Below are positions 17,284-26,262 of a DNA stretch of 64,000 nt, piece by piece (the stretch's first letter is position 1; the number at the start of each line of letters is the position of its first letter). The stretch covers positions 37,765-101,764 of the forward strand of contig NZ_CP028039.1 in NCBI RefSeq assembly GCF_005491205.1. Direction: 5' to 3'. The notes beneath the pieces were generated by a model. It was not told where the DNA came from, made no database searches, and saw nothing but the letters and a program-made list of their open reading frames with translations. This DNA comes from Nissabacter sp. SGAir0207 (GTDB taxonomy: Bacteria > Pseudomonadota > Gammaproteobacteria > Enterobacterales > Enterobacteriaceae). The translations under genes were made by a program, and so were the position numbers.

Positions 17284-18283
17284 ATGAAATCACTCCTAAA
17301 ACGGCGCGGCAGGTATAGCCGAAACGGTCTTCCTGATGGGTGACGCGCTCGACAATCATCTTTGTAGGGACGGACTCATCAAGCCCGCTGGTGGAATCGT
17401 AGGTATGAACCAGCACCTTGATGACCATGCCAGGGGTCAGGGCGGTGTTGCCGCTTACCTCCATGTCAAACTTGGGCAGCAGGTAGGTGGCCATGTTGTT
17501 CAATGCTGCCTGGTCATCGGCGCTCACCATTTTCACAGGCCAGCTCTCCTTACCGGCAGACAGCAGCCCACCCGTCAGGGAATAGGCCATATAGCGCACC
17601 TGGCGCGACGCGGCATAAACCTGATCCTGGTTGAGCTTGGCAAAGCGGGTGATCAGCAGCGTGGCCTTGGAGTTGTTCGCCTCATACGTCAGGGTTGGGC
17701 TGGCTCGGGATAGGGCGGCCATGCTCTTCACGTGGATAACGCCCCGGGATGACCAGCACAGTGCGCCGGCCTCTTGCGCCATGCGCGCCAGCACACTGGC
17801 CGGCGTCTGCCCCATGTTGAGGTGATACGTACCCAGCTTTTTGAAACTGTCCGCATCGACCTGGAGCGTACCGGCCAGCCCCTTGAGGATCACCGCCGGC
17901 TGTTTCTTCACAAAGAACTGCGGCTTGGGTGCCGGCTCCTTGAGGGCTTTCACCTTTTCGCTGAAGGCAATCACCTTTACCATGTCCGCCTCATGCGGAG
18001 CCTTGAGCACGGTAAAGGACTCGGTGAACGAGGTGTTGCCTTGCCCCTGGGGGTCGCCAAGGGAGCAGGTCAGGATGGAGCCATATTTCACGCCCAGGTT
18101 ATCAACCAGGTAGCCCGTGCTGTCGTGTATCTCCAGCTCCAGCTGGGGACCCGACAAGTCCGCCACCTCGATGTAAGTGCACCGGGCAATCATCGAGCGC
18201 GGGATCTCCGTGCCGTCCTTTGTCACGCTCTGCAAAAAGAGTTGTGTGCGCTTGCTGGTGGCGCTGCCGGCAGTGCCTGCCAT
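17270..18283 (-). CDS. Baseplate hub protein (gpD/gp27-like)
   Basis: 337 aa. It holds the order of hub proteins: an early beta-barrel domain (TYIEVADLSGPQLELEIHDS), a middle NMGQTPASVLARMAQEAGAL helix, then WSSRGVIHVKSM (residues about 180-190), typical of late-control/hub proteins. It lies directly upstream of the spike gene, its structural partner. Short overlaps with both neighbours suggest coupled, stoichiometric synthesis. Confidence 0.75.
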   Translation of the reverse strand: MAGTAGSATSKRTQLFLQSVTKDGTEIPRSMIARCTYIEVADLSGPQLELEIHDSTGYLVDNLGVKYGSILTCSLGDPQGQGNTSFTESFTVLKAPHEADMVKVIAFSEKVKALKEPAPKPQFFVKKQPAVILKGLAGTLQVDADSFKKLGTYHLNMGQTPASVLARMAQEAGALCWSSRGVIHVKSMAALSRASPTLTYEANNSKATLLITRFAKLNQDQVYAASRQVRYMAYSLTGGLLSAGKESWPVKMVSADDQAALNNMATYLLPKFDMEVSGNTALTPGMVIKVLVHTYDSTSGLDESVPTKMIVERVTHQEDRFGYTCRAVLGVISFGTD

Positions 18284-19122
18284 CAGACCACCTCCACCAG
18301 CTGCACCGCCGGAGCGGGCGGCACAATCGGCGCTACGGTGGTGTAGGATACCCCGTCGCTGATGATTTCAATCTTGCCGCTGCTGGGTGTGCCAAGCCAG
18401 GCTGTAAAGAGCGGGGCAATGACGGTAACGGGGATGGCGGCAGCATAGATCCGCTCATTGGCCATTGGCAGGGTCAAATCATTGACCATCGACCCGCGCG
18501 GATCGCGCAGCAGACACTCCAGCTCCAGCGGACAGCCCGCCAGGCGGGTTTGGGCGGTGAAGTTGGTGTTGCCATAGGTGGCGAACTGGCGCAGCCAGGT
18601 AAGCAAAGCACCCGTCAGGGCGTTGAGCGTCTCCTTCTCGTTGGCCAGTACCATGATCGAGTATTCAATCTCCACCGGGTTGAAGGTCAGCAGCGCACTC
18701 GGAACGCCCTTGTCATCGGTCAGGTAGCCCGCATTGAAGTCGTCGACAACAACCGTGTTGTCATGCATCTGGAAGCCCGGAGTGCGCCCCAGGTTGATGA
18801 TGGGCAGGGCATCTGCATTCAGCTCACCATAGCTATTGGGCTTCTCATCCCGTAGCCCCGCGCCGGCCGCGCGCACCGCCCGCAGGAAGGCCTCCACATC
18901 GTCATAATTGCCAAACTTCAGTTTGTCCCGGGCGGAGCGCTTGAGAAAGCGCTTAAGCGGCCGCGCCGTGGCGCGCGTGTCACTCACGCTAAGGCCATCC
19001 AGCACCGCTAGCAGGGCATTGGCCAGCCCCGCGTCTACGTCGCTGGTGGAGGACAGCTCACGCTTGCCATTGGGGGCAAACATTTCGCGCTTGAAGCGCA
19101 TCATCAGCTCATTCTGTGCCAT
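18283..19122 (-). CDS. Baseplate-associated structural protein
   Basis: 279 aa from ATG 19122 (MAQNELMMRFKREMF). The upstream in-frame extension overlaps the previous gene too far and lacks a ribosome site. The middle has MVLANEKETLNALTGALLTW, the late part PMANERIYAAAIPVTVIAPL, mixed alpha/beta, and a Pro/Val-rich tail. Position between hub and wedge genes indicates a baseplate or tail-completion role. Family not recognised. Confidence 0.65.
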   Translation of the reverse strand: MAQNELMMRFKREMFAPNGKRELSSTSDVDAGLANALLAVLDGLSVSDTRATARPLKRFLKRSARDKLKFGNYDDVEAFLRAVRAAGAGLRDEKPNSYGELNADALPIINLGRTPGFQMHDNTVVVDDFNAGYLTDDKGVPSALLTFNPVEIEYSIMVLANEKETLNALTGALLTWLRQFATYGNTNFTAQTRLAGCPLELECLLRDPRGSMVNDLTLPMANERIYAAAIPVTVIAPLFTAWLGTPSSGKIEIISDGVSYTTVAPIVPPAPAVQLVEVV

Positions 19123-19915
19123 CAAACATGCCCTTATAGCTACGGCTTGGAATGCAGTAATACAACGTGCCCACGGCGGCGGTGCCGTAGTTGAACTTGC
19201 GGTGGACATACCACCAGCGCCGCACCGGCTCCCCGCTGGCCATATCCTCCATCCATTCCAGGATTGAGCCGATCGGCACGTCATGGGCGGCAATGCAGAG
19301 GATCAGCGCGTCGTCTGGCGCGCCGGTGTTTTCGTCAGTGTCGTTCATGGCATAGAAGTTGGGCATTTCATCGGGACAATCCACCACAACCACCAGCTCC
19401 GGATCCGCATAGGCCAGAGTCTCCTGGTTCGGGTCGATTTTCTCGGCCGGCATCACCTCATAGCCATCATCATCGATTTGCACCTCGGACAGGCTGGCCG
19501 CGCGGAACAACACTGCGTCGAAGGCGTCAGGGTTAAGCTTTATCGCCTTAATCCAATCCTCACGTACCAGGTCATTAATTGCCTGATGCCCATGGAAGCG
19601 AGTACGCAGCCCGCTGACAATAGGGCGGCTGGCAATAGCATCAGGTACAACGGTGCCACTATCAGCCCCGTCTGTGCCCGCAGGCGAAGCCTCAGCAGCA
19701 TCAATCTCAGTTGTGTCATGTTGTTCCTCAGTATTAGCGGCTACTCCGCCTGTTTCTTTGCCATCACCAGCAGCATCGGCGGTGGGGTCGGTGCCGGTGT
19801 CGGCGGCCGGGGAGGCCTGTTCTGCGTCAGGGTGAGGAACATCCCCAGCAGTAGCACCACTGGAAGTAGCCGGCACAGCCGGCACGTCATCGAGCAGATC
19901 GTCATAAAACCCCAT
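19109..19915 (-). CDS. Acidic-linker phage structural protein
   Basis: 268 aa. Residues 10-100 are a low-complexity, very acidic Ala/Asp/Glu/Thr linker. The rest is folded, with EPVRRWWYVHRKFNYGTAAV near the C-terminus. It lies in the baseplate operon and starts where the next gene ends. The linker resembles those of virion proteins that tether domains. Function unknown. Confidence 0.6.
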   Translation of the reverse strand: MGFYDDLLDDVPAVPATSSGATAGDVPHPDAEQASPAADTGTDPTADAAGDGKETGGVAANTEEQHDTTEIDAAEASPAGTDGADSGTVVPDAIASRPIVSGLRTRFHGHQAINDLVREDWIKAIKLNPDAFDAVLFRAASLSEVQIDDDGYEVMPAEKIDPNQETLAYADPELVVVVDCPDEMPNFYAMNDTDENTGAPDDALILCIAAHDVPIGSILEWMEDMASGEPVRRWWYVHRKFNYGTAAVGTLYYCIPSRSYKGMFDGTE

Positions 19916-21129
19916 CAGTTAGTTTTCCCTATTTGCTCAGAGAGCCATTTGTTAAAGGCATTCTCAGCCTGCTTGTCGGTCATGCCGGTCAGTTTCATGG
20001 CATCCTTGAAGCCCTGCTTTCTCATGCGGAGCTGCTCGGCCACCAGCTTTTTGGCGTCGTCGCGCTCCTGCTCCGCCTTTTTGGCGCGGGCAAGGGCAAG
20101 CTTCAGCTCGGCCGCCTTTTTGGCCGTGGCGGTGCGCGCGCGGGCGGCTTTTTTGCGGAGCTGCTCTATCTGGTCGCGGCTGGTGGCCTGCTTCTTGGCC
20201 ATGGCCTGCTGGGCGGCCTGATAGCGGGCAAACTCCTTGCGCACCTTGTCTTGGTCAGTCTCGGCGCTCCGGTTGCGCCCCATGGCCTTCTGTTCGTCTT
20301 CAGTGAAGGTGCGGGTGGTTTTCTTTTTGTCATCACCAAAGGCAACCTGGGTCGCGGCCTTCTTCAGTTGCTGGCCAAGCTGGCGCTGCCATGTCATCGA
20401 CTGGAAGCGCGTCATGGTGTGGATCACGTGCTTGCAGGCGACGCCAGTCAAATCGGGGTTTCGCACCTTGGGGAAGGCGTATTCCGCCGGCGGCTTCAGG
20501 GCGTAATTGCCGGCCGTGGCCATGTAGCGATACCAATACTGGTGACGGCCGCAATCACAGTCGAAGGAAACGCGGCCGGCGGCCAGCTGGCGGGAGAGGG
20601 TCATCAGGGAGGCTTTCTCATCCCCCACGTCCTCTACATACCGATCCCACTCCTCAAAGCGCACCCGCACCAGGTGGTGATCGTCCATTGAGATGTCCGA
20701 GGCCTCGACCTTCACCATGGCGGTATTGTGCTGGAGGCGGATGAATATCGCCTTTTTGATGCCGCTGCCGTCATCCACTTTGTTGCTGGCGCGCTGCACA
20801 TCGATCTTGGTGGATTGCGCCACCAGCTGGGCATAGGTGATGCCTGGCACATCGCTATTGAACTGGGTGCGGTGCGCCATGCGACCGGTGATAAACCGCT
20901 TCATGTCCTCGGGGGTGAAGAAGGTCCCCTCTTTTTTCTTGCCCAGCTCAAGGAACTTCTCCAGCTCCTTGTTACGCATCATGGCCGGCGTCAGGGTACG
21001 GCGCGCGCCCTGGCGGTTTTTGCGTTGGGTCTTGCGGATCCGGTTAAAAACCTTCAGGAACTCGGCCGCAGACAGGCCATGCGTGGCATAGCGGCCGTTC
21101 TCCTTGCGGTCAAAATCTGGGGATGGCAT
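19915..21129 (-). CDS. Structural-operon protein with a SWIM-like zinc motif and Lys/Ala-rich helical tail
   Basis: 404 aa. A putative metal site CxC-x38-CxH uses Cys191, Cys193 (FDCDCGRH), Cys232 and His234 (GVACKHV). It resembles SWIM fingers but with a longer spacer. Residues about 265-375 form a long basic helix (RKKAARARTATAKKAAELKL) and the end is a short globular domain. SWIM motifs bind DNA or protein. In a baseplate operon it might contact DNA in the tail or act during assembly. Role not known. Confidence 0.6.
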   Translation of the reverse strand: MPSPDFDRKENGRYATHGLSAAEFLKVFNRIRKTQRKNRQGARRTLTPAMMRNKELEKFLELGKKKEGTFFTPEDMKRFITGRMAHRTQFNSDVPGITYAQLVAQSTKIDVQRASNKVDDGSGIKKAIFIRLQHNTAMVKVEASDISMDDHHLVRVRFEEWDRYVEDVGDEKASLMTLSRQLAAGRVSFDCDCGRHQYWYRYMATAGNYALKPPAEYAFPKVRNPDLTGVACKHVIHTMTRFQSMTWQRQLGQQLKKAATQVAFGDDKKKTTRTFTEDEQKAMGRNRSAETDQDKVRKEFARYQAAQQAMAKKQATSRDQIEQLRKKAARARTATAKKAAELKLALARAKKAEQERDDAKKLVAEQLRMRKQGFKDAMKLTGMTDKQAENAFNKWLSEQIGKTN

Positions 21130-21138
21130 CGCTTATCC

Positions 21139-21486
21139 TCAGCTGACGTAGAGAGAGCCGGAGATCTCCGGGCTGGTGGCGGAGAAGGTGTTGATCTGCT
21201 CACGGATCCACGCCAGGGTAGGCACCGTGATTTCAGTGCCGGCAACCATGGCGTCGCACTCATCCTCCAGCCCACACACCAGCGTGACTACCCAACGCAG
21301 CTCGGCAGTGCCCCAGATACGGTAGGCAATCAGGTCAGGGCGATAAATTTCATCGGCCAGGATGTCATAGGCCAGCAGGTCAGAGTCATAGCTCAGGGAC
21401 TTGGCCATAATCTCCTGGCGCATATAGGCGCGCAGGATGGGATCGGCTACGTTCCGGTCGTCCAGGCGACTAATGGCATCACTCAC
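21139..21486 (-). CDS. Baseplate wedge protein, gp53-like
   Basis: 115 aa. The segment LIAYRIWGTAELRWVVTLVC (residues about 54-73) matches the YR.WG..ELWWVI pattern of gp53-type wedge subunits. A hydrophobic strand and TLAWIREQINTF follow. Small size and the baseplate context agree. It overlaps the upstream gene by four bases. Confidence 0.6.
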   Translation of the reverse strand: MSDAISRLDDRNVADPILRAYMRQEIMAKSLSYDSDLLAYDILADEIYRPDLIAYRIWGTAELRWVVTLVCGLEDECDAMVAGTEITVPTLAWIREQINTFSATSPEISGSLYVS

Positions 21487-22127
21487 AGGTAGTTCCCCTT
21501 GCCCGTCAGCGGGCTGTAAGAGGCCTGCTCGATAGATTGGCGCTCAAAGGCGCTGACGATAGTCCGCAGGGGATTAAGCGGCGAGGCTGGCTCCTGGGCG
21601 CGTGTGAAGCCCAGCATCTTTTCCAGGTATTGGACGCTGGCCACGTTGTTAAAAGTGGTGGCAAAGGTGCACAGCATGGTAAGGCTGTGCTCACCGCGCA
21701 GCTGTTCCCAGTCGATACGGTAAATGGTTGACCCTTTCGCATCCCGCGCCACGTCTACCAGGGTGTCAGGAATGTTGAAGCGCCCGCCGGCATTGCGGGG
21801 GAAGGTGATTGCTTTCTGGCGCACCAGCTCGCGGTAGATGTCCAGGGCTTCCACCAGCACCGGCTTGCCGCTGGCACCTGCATCCCCCAGGCGCACCCGC
21901 ACCCCGGCGCGCGCGGTGATGAAGTCGCTGGACTCATCCACCAGCACCTCAAAACCCTTCTGCTCCAAGTCGTGGATTGTCTCAATCAGCTGCTGCTCGA
22001 GCTGGTGGCGGTTATCAGGCAGCTTGATGGCATCAGCAATGAACAGCTCTCCATCCTTCCAAGCGGCTTTAGCCAGCATTGGGGGGCTGGTGGTCAGGCA
22101 GATGGCACAGATTTTTTTGTTGATCAT
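21483..22127 (-). CDS. First gene of the baseplate operon, unknown structural/assembly protein
   Basis: 214 aa. Starts ATG 22127 with no strong ribosome site (GGGATACCCTGC precedes it). The N-terminal half is alpha/beta (CAICLTTSPPMLAKAAWKDG), and the C-terminal half is helical and ends in a Ser/Gln-rich stretch. No recognised family. As the first gene of the 16.6-22.1 kb run, its promoter should lie in 22128-22300. Confidence 0.65.
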   Translation of the reverse strand: MINKKICAICLTTSPPMLAKAAWKDGELFIADAIKLPDNRHQLEQQLIETIHDLEQKGFEVLVDESSDFITARAGVRVRLGDAGASGKPVLVEALDIYRELVRQKAITFPRNAGGRFNIPDTLVDVARDAKGSTIYRIDWEQLRGEHSLTMLCTFATTFNNVASVQYLEKMLGFTRAQEPASPLNPLRTIVSAFERQSIEQASYSPLTGKGNYL

Positions 22128-22442
22128 GCAGGGTATCCCGTGGCGCGCCCGCCTGGATTGGCGAACAGGCTGAAGAATACAGTTACTTACATTTGCCTGG
22201 GCATCGAAAATGGGATAGTTATTGCTTTCACAGTGAGGTAAGAGCAGATAAATAGGCTCCGCTTGTAATACTTAAATTACTTGCACTTAGGCTGCTTCGT
22301 ACAGGTCTCAATCAGCATTGACCAGGTGCGCTTTGTGCTAGAGGCGTATGCTGGTGCATTATGGCACGTTAATTACAGTGCTGGGCAAGAAAATACGGTT
22401 AGAAAAAGGCCGCTAATGCGGCCATATTGCGCAGAGAGTTAG
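22128..22442. other. Intergenic region between baseplate operon and DUF3800 cargo gene
   Basis: About 315 bp without a convincing gene. It should hold the promoter of the baseplate operon (a TATTCT-like -10 can be read on the minus strand near 22175). On the right it holds a terminator for the DUF3800 gene. The stretch GGCGCGCC lies near 22142. Nothing else stands out. Confidence 0.4.
22401..22423 (-). terminator. Terminator of the DUF3800 gene
   Basis: GGCCGC/GCGGCC stem, 4-nt loop, TTTTTCT tail on the minus strand, 20 bp past the stop codon. Confidence 0.8.
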
Positions 22443-23615
22443 CTATTGATATTGGGAGAGATAATCTGCAACTCCGTTCGCTGGATTTATCCCGCCAGTA
22501 TAGACTGTTCCTAGCTCTTGAGGCGTAACGGAGGTTGTAGGCCATATAACCATACCTTCAAAATAACTATCTATTTTAATTCTTTGAAGCTCTTTGAAAA
22601 GGTGGTCTTCTAATTCATTTTTTTTTAAGCAATTAACATAATAAGCGGCTGCACTTGCTACTATGTCTACAATCTGTAGTTGAGGATATTCTTGAGATGA
22701 ATGGAATGTTAAAGATCGAGCTTTGATTGGTAACTCAAAGGTTCTTCTGTCATAGCCATACACCTCTGTAATCCTTGACAAGTCCATAAATTTATTAAAT
22801 AAGTCTTGTTTCTCTACAATCGCTTTGGAATCGTCATGCTTGATATAAAAACCGCTGGGGTATGTTTTACCCCACTCTATACAGTGATTGAAGAGGCTGG
22901 GTATGGAAGGGTCTAATGTATTTTTTTCAACATTTTCTAATATATCATTAATTTCGCTTTTGGTAATGCTAATTCTATCTATTGTAGATTTGAATCTTTT
23001 GTCCTTAGAGCAAGCCTTTAGTTCATCAACTGATTCGTAAAATTCAGCAATAGACTCAGAGGATTGAATCCTAATCATGTTCATGAACTTCTGGTACATT
23101 TTATCTGTTTCTTCCTCTCCACACAAAGCAGGGAGGCAATAATAGTAAACATTAGACAGAGCAAGGTTGTGTCCATCTTTATAAAGATCCCACCCTCTAT
23201 TAAAACACCATGTTTCGATTAGAATATCAACAATCTTTGTTGTTAACATGTATTTTTTGTCGATTAAACAGATTTTAACATTCTCTTTATTGATATATTT
23301 ACTTTCAAGGAGCCTAATGATTCCATCCTGACCTGATTTCCTACGTTTAAGAGTTTTAAAGTGAGCTTCTATAGGGGATTTACTTCCTGTCAGCTCTAAT
23401 GCTTTGAGCGCATCTTGTTTATTAATGCTGCTTGAGCTTAAAGTGAAACAAGGTTGCGTTGGGTCAAGCAAGTTCCCGCCGGTATTTCCTGATTCATCAA
23501 AAAATATATCAGGCTTTATATGCATCATTTTATTTTTCTTTGCGGTCAGCTCTCTTTTATTTTCGTTACTCTTCTTTATTTTGTTTGCGCGCCGAAGTTG
23601 GCTATTTGCACCCAT
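22443..23615 (-). CDS. DUF3800 family protein (putative RNase H-like/defence-associated)
   Basis: 390 aa. DIFFDESGNTGG (residues about 36-47) is the defining acidic motif of DUF3800. A second conserved block, QIVDIVASAAAYYV, lies at about 325-338, as expected for the C-terminal acidic helix. The fold is thought to be RNase H-like, and members often sit in defence islands and mobile elements. The N-terminus is Lys/Asn-rich. AT content is far above the backbone. RBS AGAGG lies five bases before ATG 23615. It has its own terminator, so it looks like an independent cargo gene. Confidence 0.75.
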   Translation of the reverse strand: MGANSQLRRANKIKKSNENKRELTAKKNKMMHIKPDIFFDESGNTGGNLLDPTQPCFTLSSSSINKQDALKALELTGSKSPIEAHFKTLKRRKSGQDGIIRLLESKYINKENVKICLIDKKYMLTTKIVDILIETWCFNRGWDLYKDGHNLALSNVYYYCLPALCGEEETDKMYQKFMNMIRIQSSESIAEFYESVDELKACSKDKRFKSTIDRISITKSEINDILENVEKNTLDPSIPSLFNHCIEWGKTYPSGFYIKHDDSKAIVEKQDLFNKFMDLSRITEVYGYDRRTFELPIKARSLTFHSSQEYPQLQIVDIVASAAAYYVNCLKKNELEDHLFKELQRIKIDSYFEGMVIWPTTSVTPQELGTVYTGGINPANGVADYLSQYQ

Positions 23616-23873
23616 AAATACCTCTAGAATGATCTGAAAAAAGGCGTTCTACTTTATTGCAAGATTATAATACCACTTAATATAGGTTGGGTTATATAAT
23701 TAATGTCAAGTTTGACTCACTATTTCTTGATAAGGCAATAATAATAAGGAGGCCTGCTCCCAGCGGCCTGCCATGCCTGCTTAAGAAACAAGCTTAGGCT
23801 AGAATACTCTCCGTTTTCCAAGCGAACCCTGTAATAAGTGCCATGGCATCGGCCAGCAAGGCAAGAGGACTAT

Positions 23874-24329
23874 ATGAAGCAACACCACAAAATCAGCCAG
23901 GCAGATATAGCCGCACAGGATGAAGCCCGCAGGATTATCAGCTTTGCGGAGACACTGCTGATGAAAGTACAAAGGCACCCTGGCCGCGTCGCATCGGCCT
24001 ATGTCCCCGATCTACAGGCCTATGAAATCTATCTCAGGATGAAGGATGGCACCGCTCAGCTACATGGACTTGATGTACTCGTTGTGGCAAACATATCAGC
24101 GGCAAAGCCCGGTACGGGCGGATTCACGCTGTTGCTCCACCAGCTCAAAACGTATGCCGAGCAGCGTAGATGGGTGCTGAAAGTCGAAAATGTTTTGGAC
24201 GCGCGTTTCCGGGCATTTTTGGAGAAGGAAGGGTTTGTTTTCCCTGATGTAGGGATGCACTACCACGGCTCAGGATACTGGGCAGCGAAGGGAGTGATGT
24301 CTACAGAGGAGCTGGTGGCATTAAGATAG
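23874..24329 (+). CDS. GNAT-like N-acetyltransferase fold protein
   Basis: 151 aa from ATG 23874 (MKQHHKISQADIAAQ), after AGAGGA. The pattern KPGTGGFTLLLHQLKTYAEQ, then WVLKVENVLDARFRAFLEKE, matches the acetyl-CoA loop and final strands of GNAT enzymes (normally G..G.G/A, then ENV.N..L...LEK.GF). The substrate is unknown. It has its own orientation and hairpin terminator between two cargo units. Confidence 0.5.
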   Translation: MKQHHKISQADIAAQDEARRIISFAETLLMKVQRHPGRVASAYVPDLQAYEIYLRMKDGTAQLHGLDVLVVANISAAKPGTGGFTLLLHQLKTYAEQRRWVLKVENVLDARFRAFLEKEGFVFPDVGMHYHGSGYWAAKGVMSTEELVALR

Positions 24330-24346
24330 CGTGAGCTGGTGAAGAG

Positions 24347-24368
24347 AACCGCCCAGAAGGGCGGTTTA
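24347..24368 (+). terminator. Hairpin after the GNAT-like gene
   Basis: AACCGCCC/GGGCGGTT stem with a 4-nt loop and only a short T tail. Confidence 0.6.
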
Positions 24369-24495
24369 GGTAAAACGCATTAAAGATCAGCGAACTATTC
24401 AGCAGGAACCAATATAGTTATTACGCATCGGGGCGCATGATAGGGCAGGCGGCTGACCAGTGCAAATTGAGTATGTTGGTCAGCTGTCGGCCACA

Positions 24496-24906
24496 TTAGA
24501 GATAGTCTCCTTCGTAACCATCCATCAGATCCTCCCGGTAGTTGGAAAGCAGGCGCAGCGCATAAGCTGTCTCCTGAACGGTTGCATCACTTTCAGCAGC
24601 GAGAACGGTTGTCTTTACCAGGTGATAGGATGCATCCAACTCAAAGCCATTCATCATCAGGAATATCGATGCGGCCTGAAAGGCTGTGCGTTTATTCGCA
24701 TCATTGAAGGCATGAGCCTTTGCAATGCCCACCAGGTACATGGCTGCCAAGCTAAACACATCATCGCAATTTTCATAATGGTGAAGAGTTTGCACTCGAT
24801 TAAGTGCTCCTTCGAGCCTATCTAGGTTTGGCGTACCACTGTTAGGCAAAGTTACTCTCTGAAGGTTAATGACCTGTTCCGTAGTCAGGAAAATGATCTC
24901 CATCAT
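24496..24906 (-). CDS. doc: Doc toxin (Fic-fold kinase)
   Basis: 136 aa. The Fic/Doc motif HAFNDANKRTA is at residues 65-75, identical in its core to P1 Doc. Doc phosphorylates EF-Tu and blocks translation when the labile antitoxin is lost. The start overlaps the phd stop (ATGA), so synthesis is coupled to the antitoxin. Length is close to P1 Doc (126 aa). Confidence 0.92.
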   Translation of the reverse strand: MMEIIFLTTEQVINLQRVTLPNSGTPNLDRLEGALNRVQTLHHYENCDDVFSLAAMYLVGIAKAHAFNDANKRTAFQAASIFLMMNGFELDASYHLVKTTVLAAESDATVQETAYALRLLSNYREDLMDGYEGDYL

Positions 24907-25280
24907 TTATCTTCCAGAGCCTTAATTATTTTTGCGTGTTTCTTGCGTGTTTTTTCAATCGCTTCATCAAAAGAAAGCGATCTACCCGGAGGTAAAATTG
25001 ATCTGTGCGGGTGCGCTAAATCTTCGACCTTTTTAACGGACTCAGTTAGATGCTTAGGTAAGCCCATAGGATCCCAAGTAGTGGCGTTTCCAGCGTAGAT
25101 GTCAGCCCTATCATCAGACTTATTCATAAAACCTAATACACCCACGCCACCAGCAGCTCGGGCACTCAGCAAGATGTCAGGTTTACCGCGTTGGGTGACT
25201 ATGATTTGCTCGCCGTTGCGTAATGCTTCAAGTACATCTGCAAGCTCATCGCGCATACGTGTATAGCTAATATTTTTCAT
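24903..25280 (-). CDS. phd: Phd/YefM-type antitoxin
   Basis: 125 aa, longer than P1 Phd (73 aa). Residues 1-55 form the Phd/YefM DNA-binding fold (ISYTRMRDELADVLEALRNG, then EQIIVTQRGKPDILLS). The tail (from about residue 75) would wrap and neutralise Doc. RBS AGGAG lies before ATG 25280. Autorepression is expected through the TGTACA palindrome 17 bp upstream. Confidence 0.85.
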   Translation of the reverse strand: MKNISYTRMRDELADVLEALRNGEQIIVTQRGKPDILLSARAAGGVGVLGFMNKSDDRADIYAGNATTWDPMGLPKHLTESVKKVEDLAHPHRSILPPGRSLSFDEAIEKTRKKHAKIIKALEDK

Positions 25281-25296
25281 AGCAAGCTCCTAGATA

Positions 25297-25308
25297 TGTA
25301 CATGTACA
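25297..25308. promoter_or_regulatory. Candidate Phd/YefM operator
   Basis: TGTACATGTACA is a perfect 12-bp palindrome made of two TGTACA hexamers, the core half-site known for YefM/Phd-type repressors. It lies 17 bp upstream of phd, where it would overlap the promoter or the transcript start. Confidence 0.65.
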
Positions 25309-25383
25309 GGTTAGCGCTAGGATGAAGGATTAGCAAGCATGCTGAAGTTAAAAAGCCGAAAGTGGAAAATCCTCAAGTGTTCC

Positions 25384-25412
25384 TTTTAAGAATGTTCCTA
25401 ATAAATTATAAT
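25384..25412 (+). promoter_or_regulatory. Sigma-70 promoter of the PH-domain gene
   Basis: A perfect -10 TATAAT lies at 25407-25412, with TTTTAA at -35 (17-bp spacer), 34 bp before the start codon. Confidence 0.6.
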
Positions 25413-25445
25413 GTTTACGATTTTTTACATATTTAAGGATGGTGT

Positions 25446-25931
25446 ATGGCTAGTTATGTCGATTCAAATCTTTCTAAAGGTGAAGAGGTAATCACCCGCG
25501 CCCATGTATCTTGGCTTTCCTTCTTATTCGTAATAGTAATTGGTACAGTGTGTTTGCTGATAGGGCTGTTAGGAGCACTTATTCGTGGGAGCGGTGGCGG
25601 CGACATTCCTGGCATTTCGTGGTTTTTCATTTTAGTGGGGGCATTTCTCCTTCTTAAGGTCACCCTGATCATCGTAACTACAGAGCTTGCATTAACAAAT
25701 AAGCGCGTCATCGCTAAATTTGGCTTTATCCGCAGAACTACTGTTGAACTACGCCTTGATAAAGTCGAAAGTTTAGAGGTAAATCAAGGAATTATGGGGC
25801 GCTTGCTCGGGTATGGGAATATTGTTGTTAAAGGAACTGGCGGCACAGGCACCCCAATTCCATCTATCAAAAAACCCTTAGACTTTAGACGAATCGTTAA
25901 CAATTACATTGAAGAAAGAGAAGCAGTTTAA
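25446..25931 (+). CDS. Bacterial PH-domain (YdbS/bPH2-like) membrane protein
   Basis: 161 aa. Two membrane segments at residues about 24-45 and 57-78 are followed by a bPH2 domain. ELALTNKRVIAKFGFIRRTT (about 80-99) is the typical signature, then VESLEVNQGIMGRLLGYG and FRRIVNNYIEEREAV. Cargo on the opposite strand to the backbone. Related proteins sit in envelopes and sometimes in defence or exclusion loci. AAGGA lies before the ATG and a strong terminator follows. Confidence 0.8.
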   Translation: MASYVDSNLSKGEEVITRAHVSWLSFLFVIVIGTVCLLIGLLGALIRGSGGGDIPGISWFFILVGAFLLLKVTLIIVTTELALTNKRVIAKFGFIRRTTVELRLDKVESLEVNQGIMGRLLGYGNIVVKGTGGTGTPIPSIKKPLDFRRIVNNYIEEREAV

Positions 25932-26262
25932 GATTTGATAGCGTTTAGAAGGCCATCTTTAAAGGGTGGCCTTTTTTATTTCATTTGAAAATGATAATTG
26001 GCAAGCGCCAGAAAAGGGAAGAGCCGCCCGGGGGCAGCTCTTGTTCATCAAGGTAAGTTGAATCTTAACTGAAATCGATAACGACGGTCATGTGAATGCC
26101 AGGGCACTTTAATGAACCCAGGCACCAAAAACAATACGTGATGCTCGGTCAGGCGGCTTTTTTTTCGGGTGGTGGAGTGGCAGTTTTTTGTTTACTGACG
26201 TGCCAGAAAAGCTTTCTGCGGCGATTACTTAGGCGATTTTTGTTCATAAAATAAAATGCATT
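25932..26262. other. Non-coding stretch between PH-domain gene and ref
   Basis: No gene seen. It contains the terminator at 25949-25978, a second GAGC...GCTC hairpin near 26030-26055, a run of eight T residues near 26158, and the palindrome AAAATGCATTTT at 26254-26265 next to the ref stop. Confidence 0.5.
25949..25978 (+). terminator. Terminator of the PH-domain gene
   Basis: AAGGCCA/TGGCCTT stem with a T6 tail, 20 bp past the stop. Confidence 0.8.

Noticed and set aside
22212..22219. GGGATAGT, half of the cre-region operator, upstream of the baseplate operon
   Set aside because: An 8-mer is expected by chance about twice in 64 kb counting both strands, and the second half is missing.
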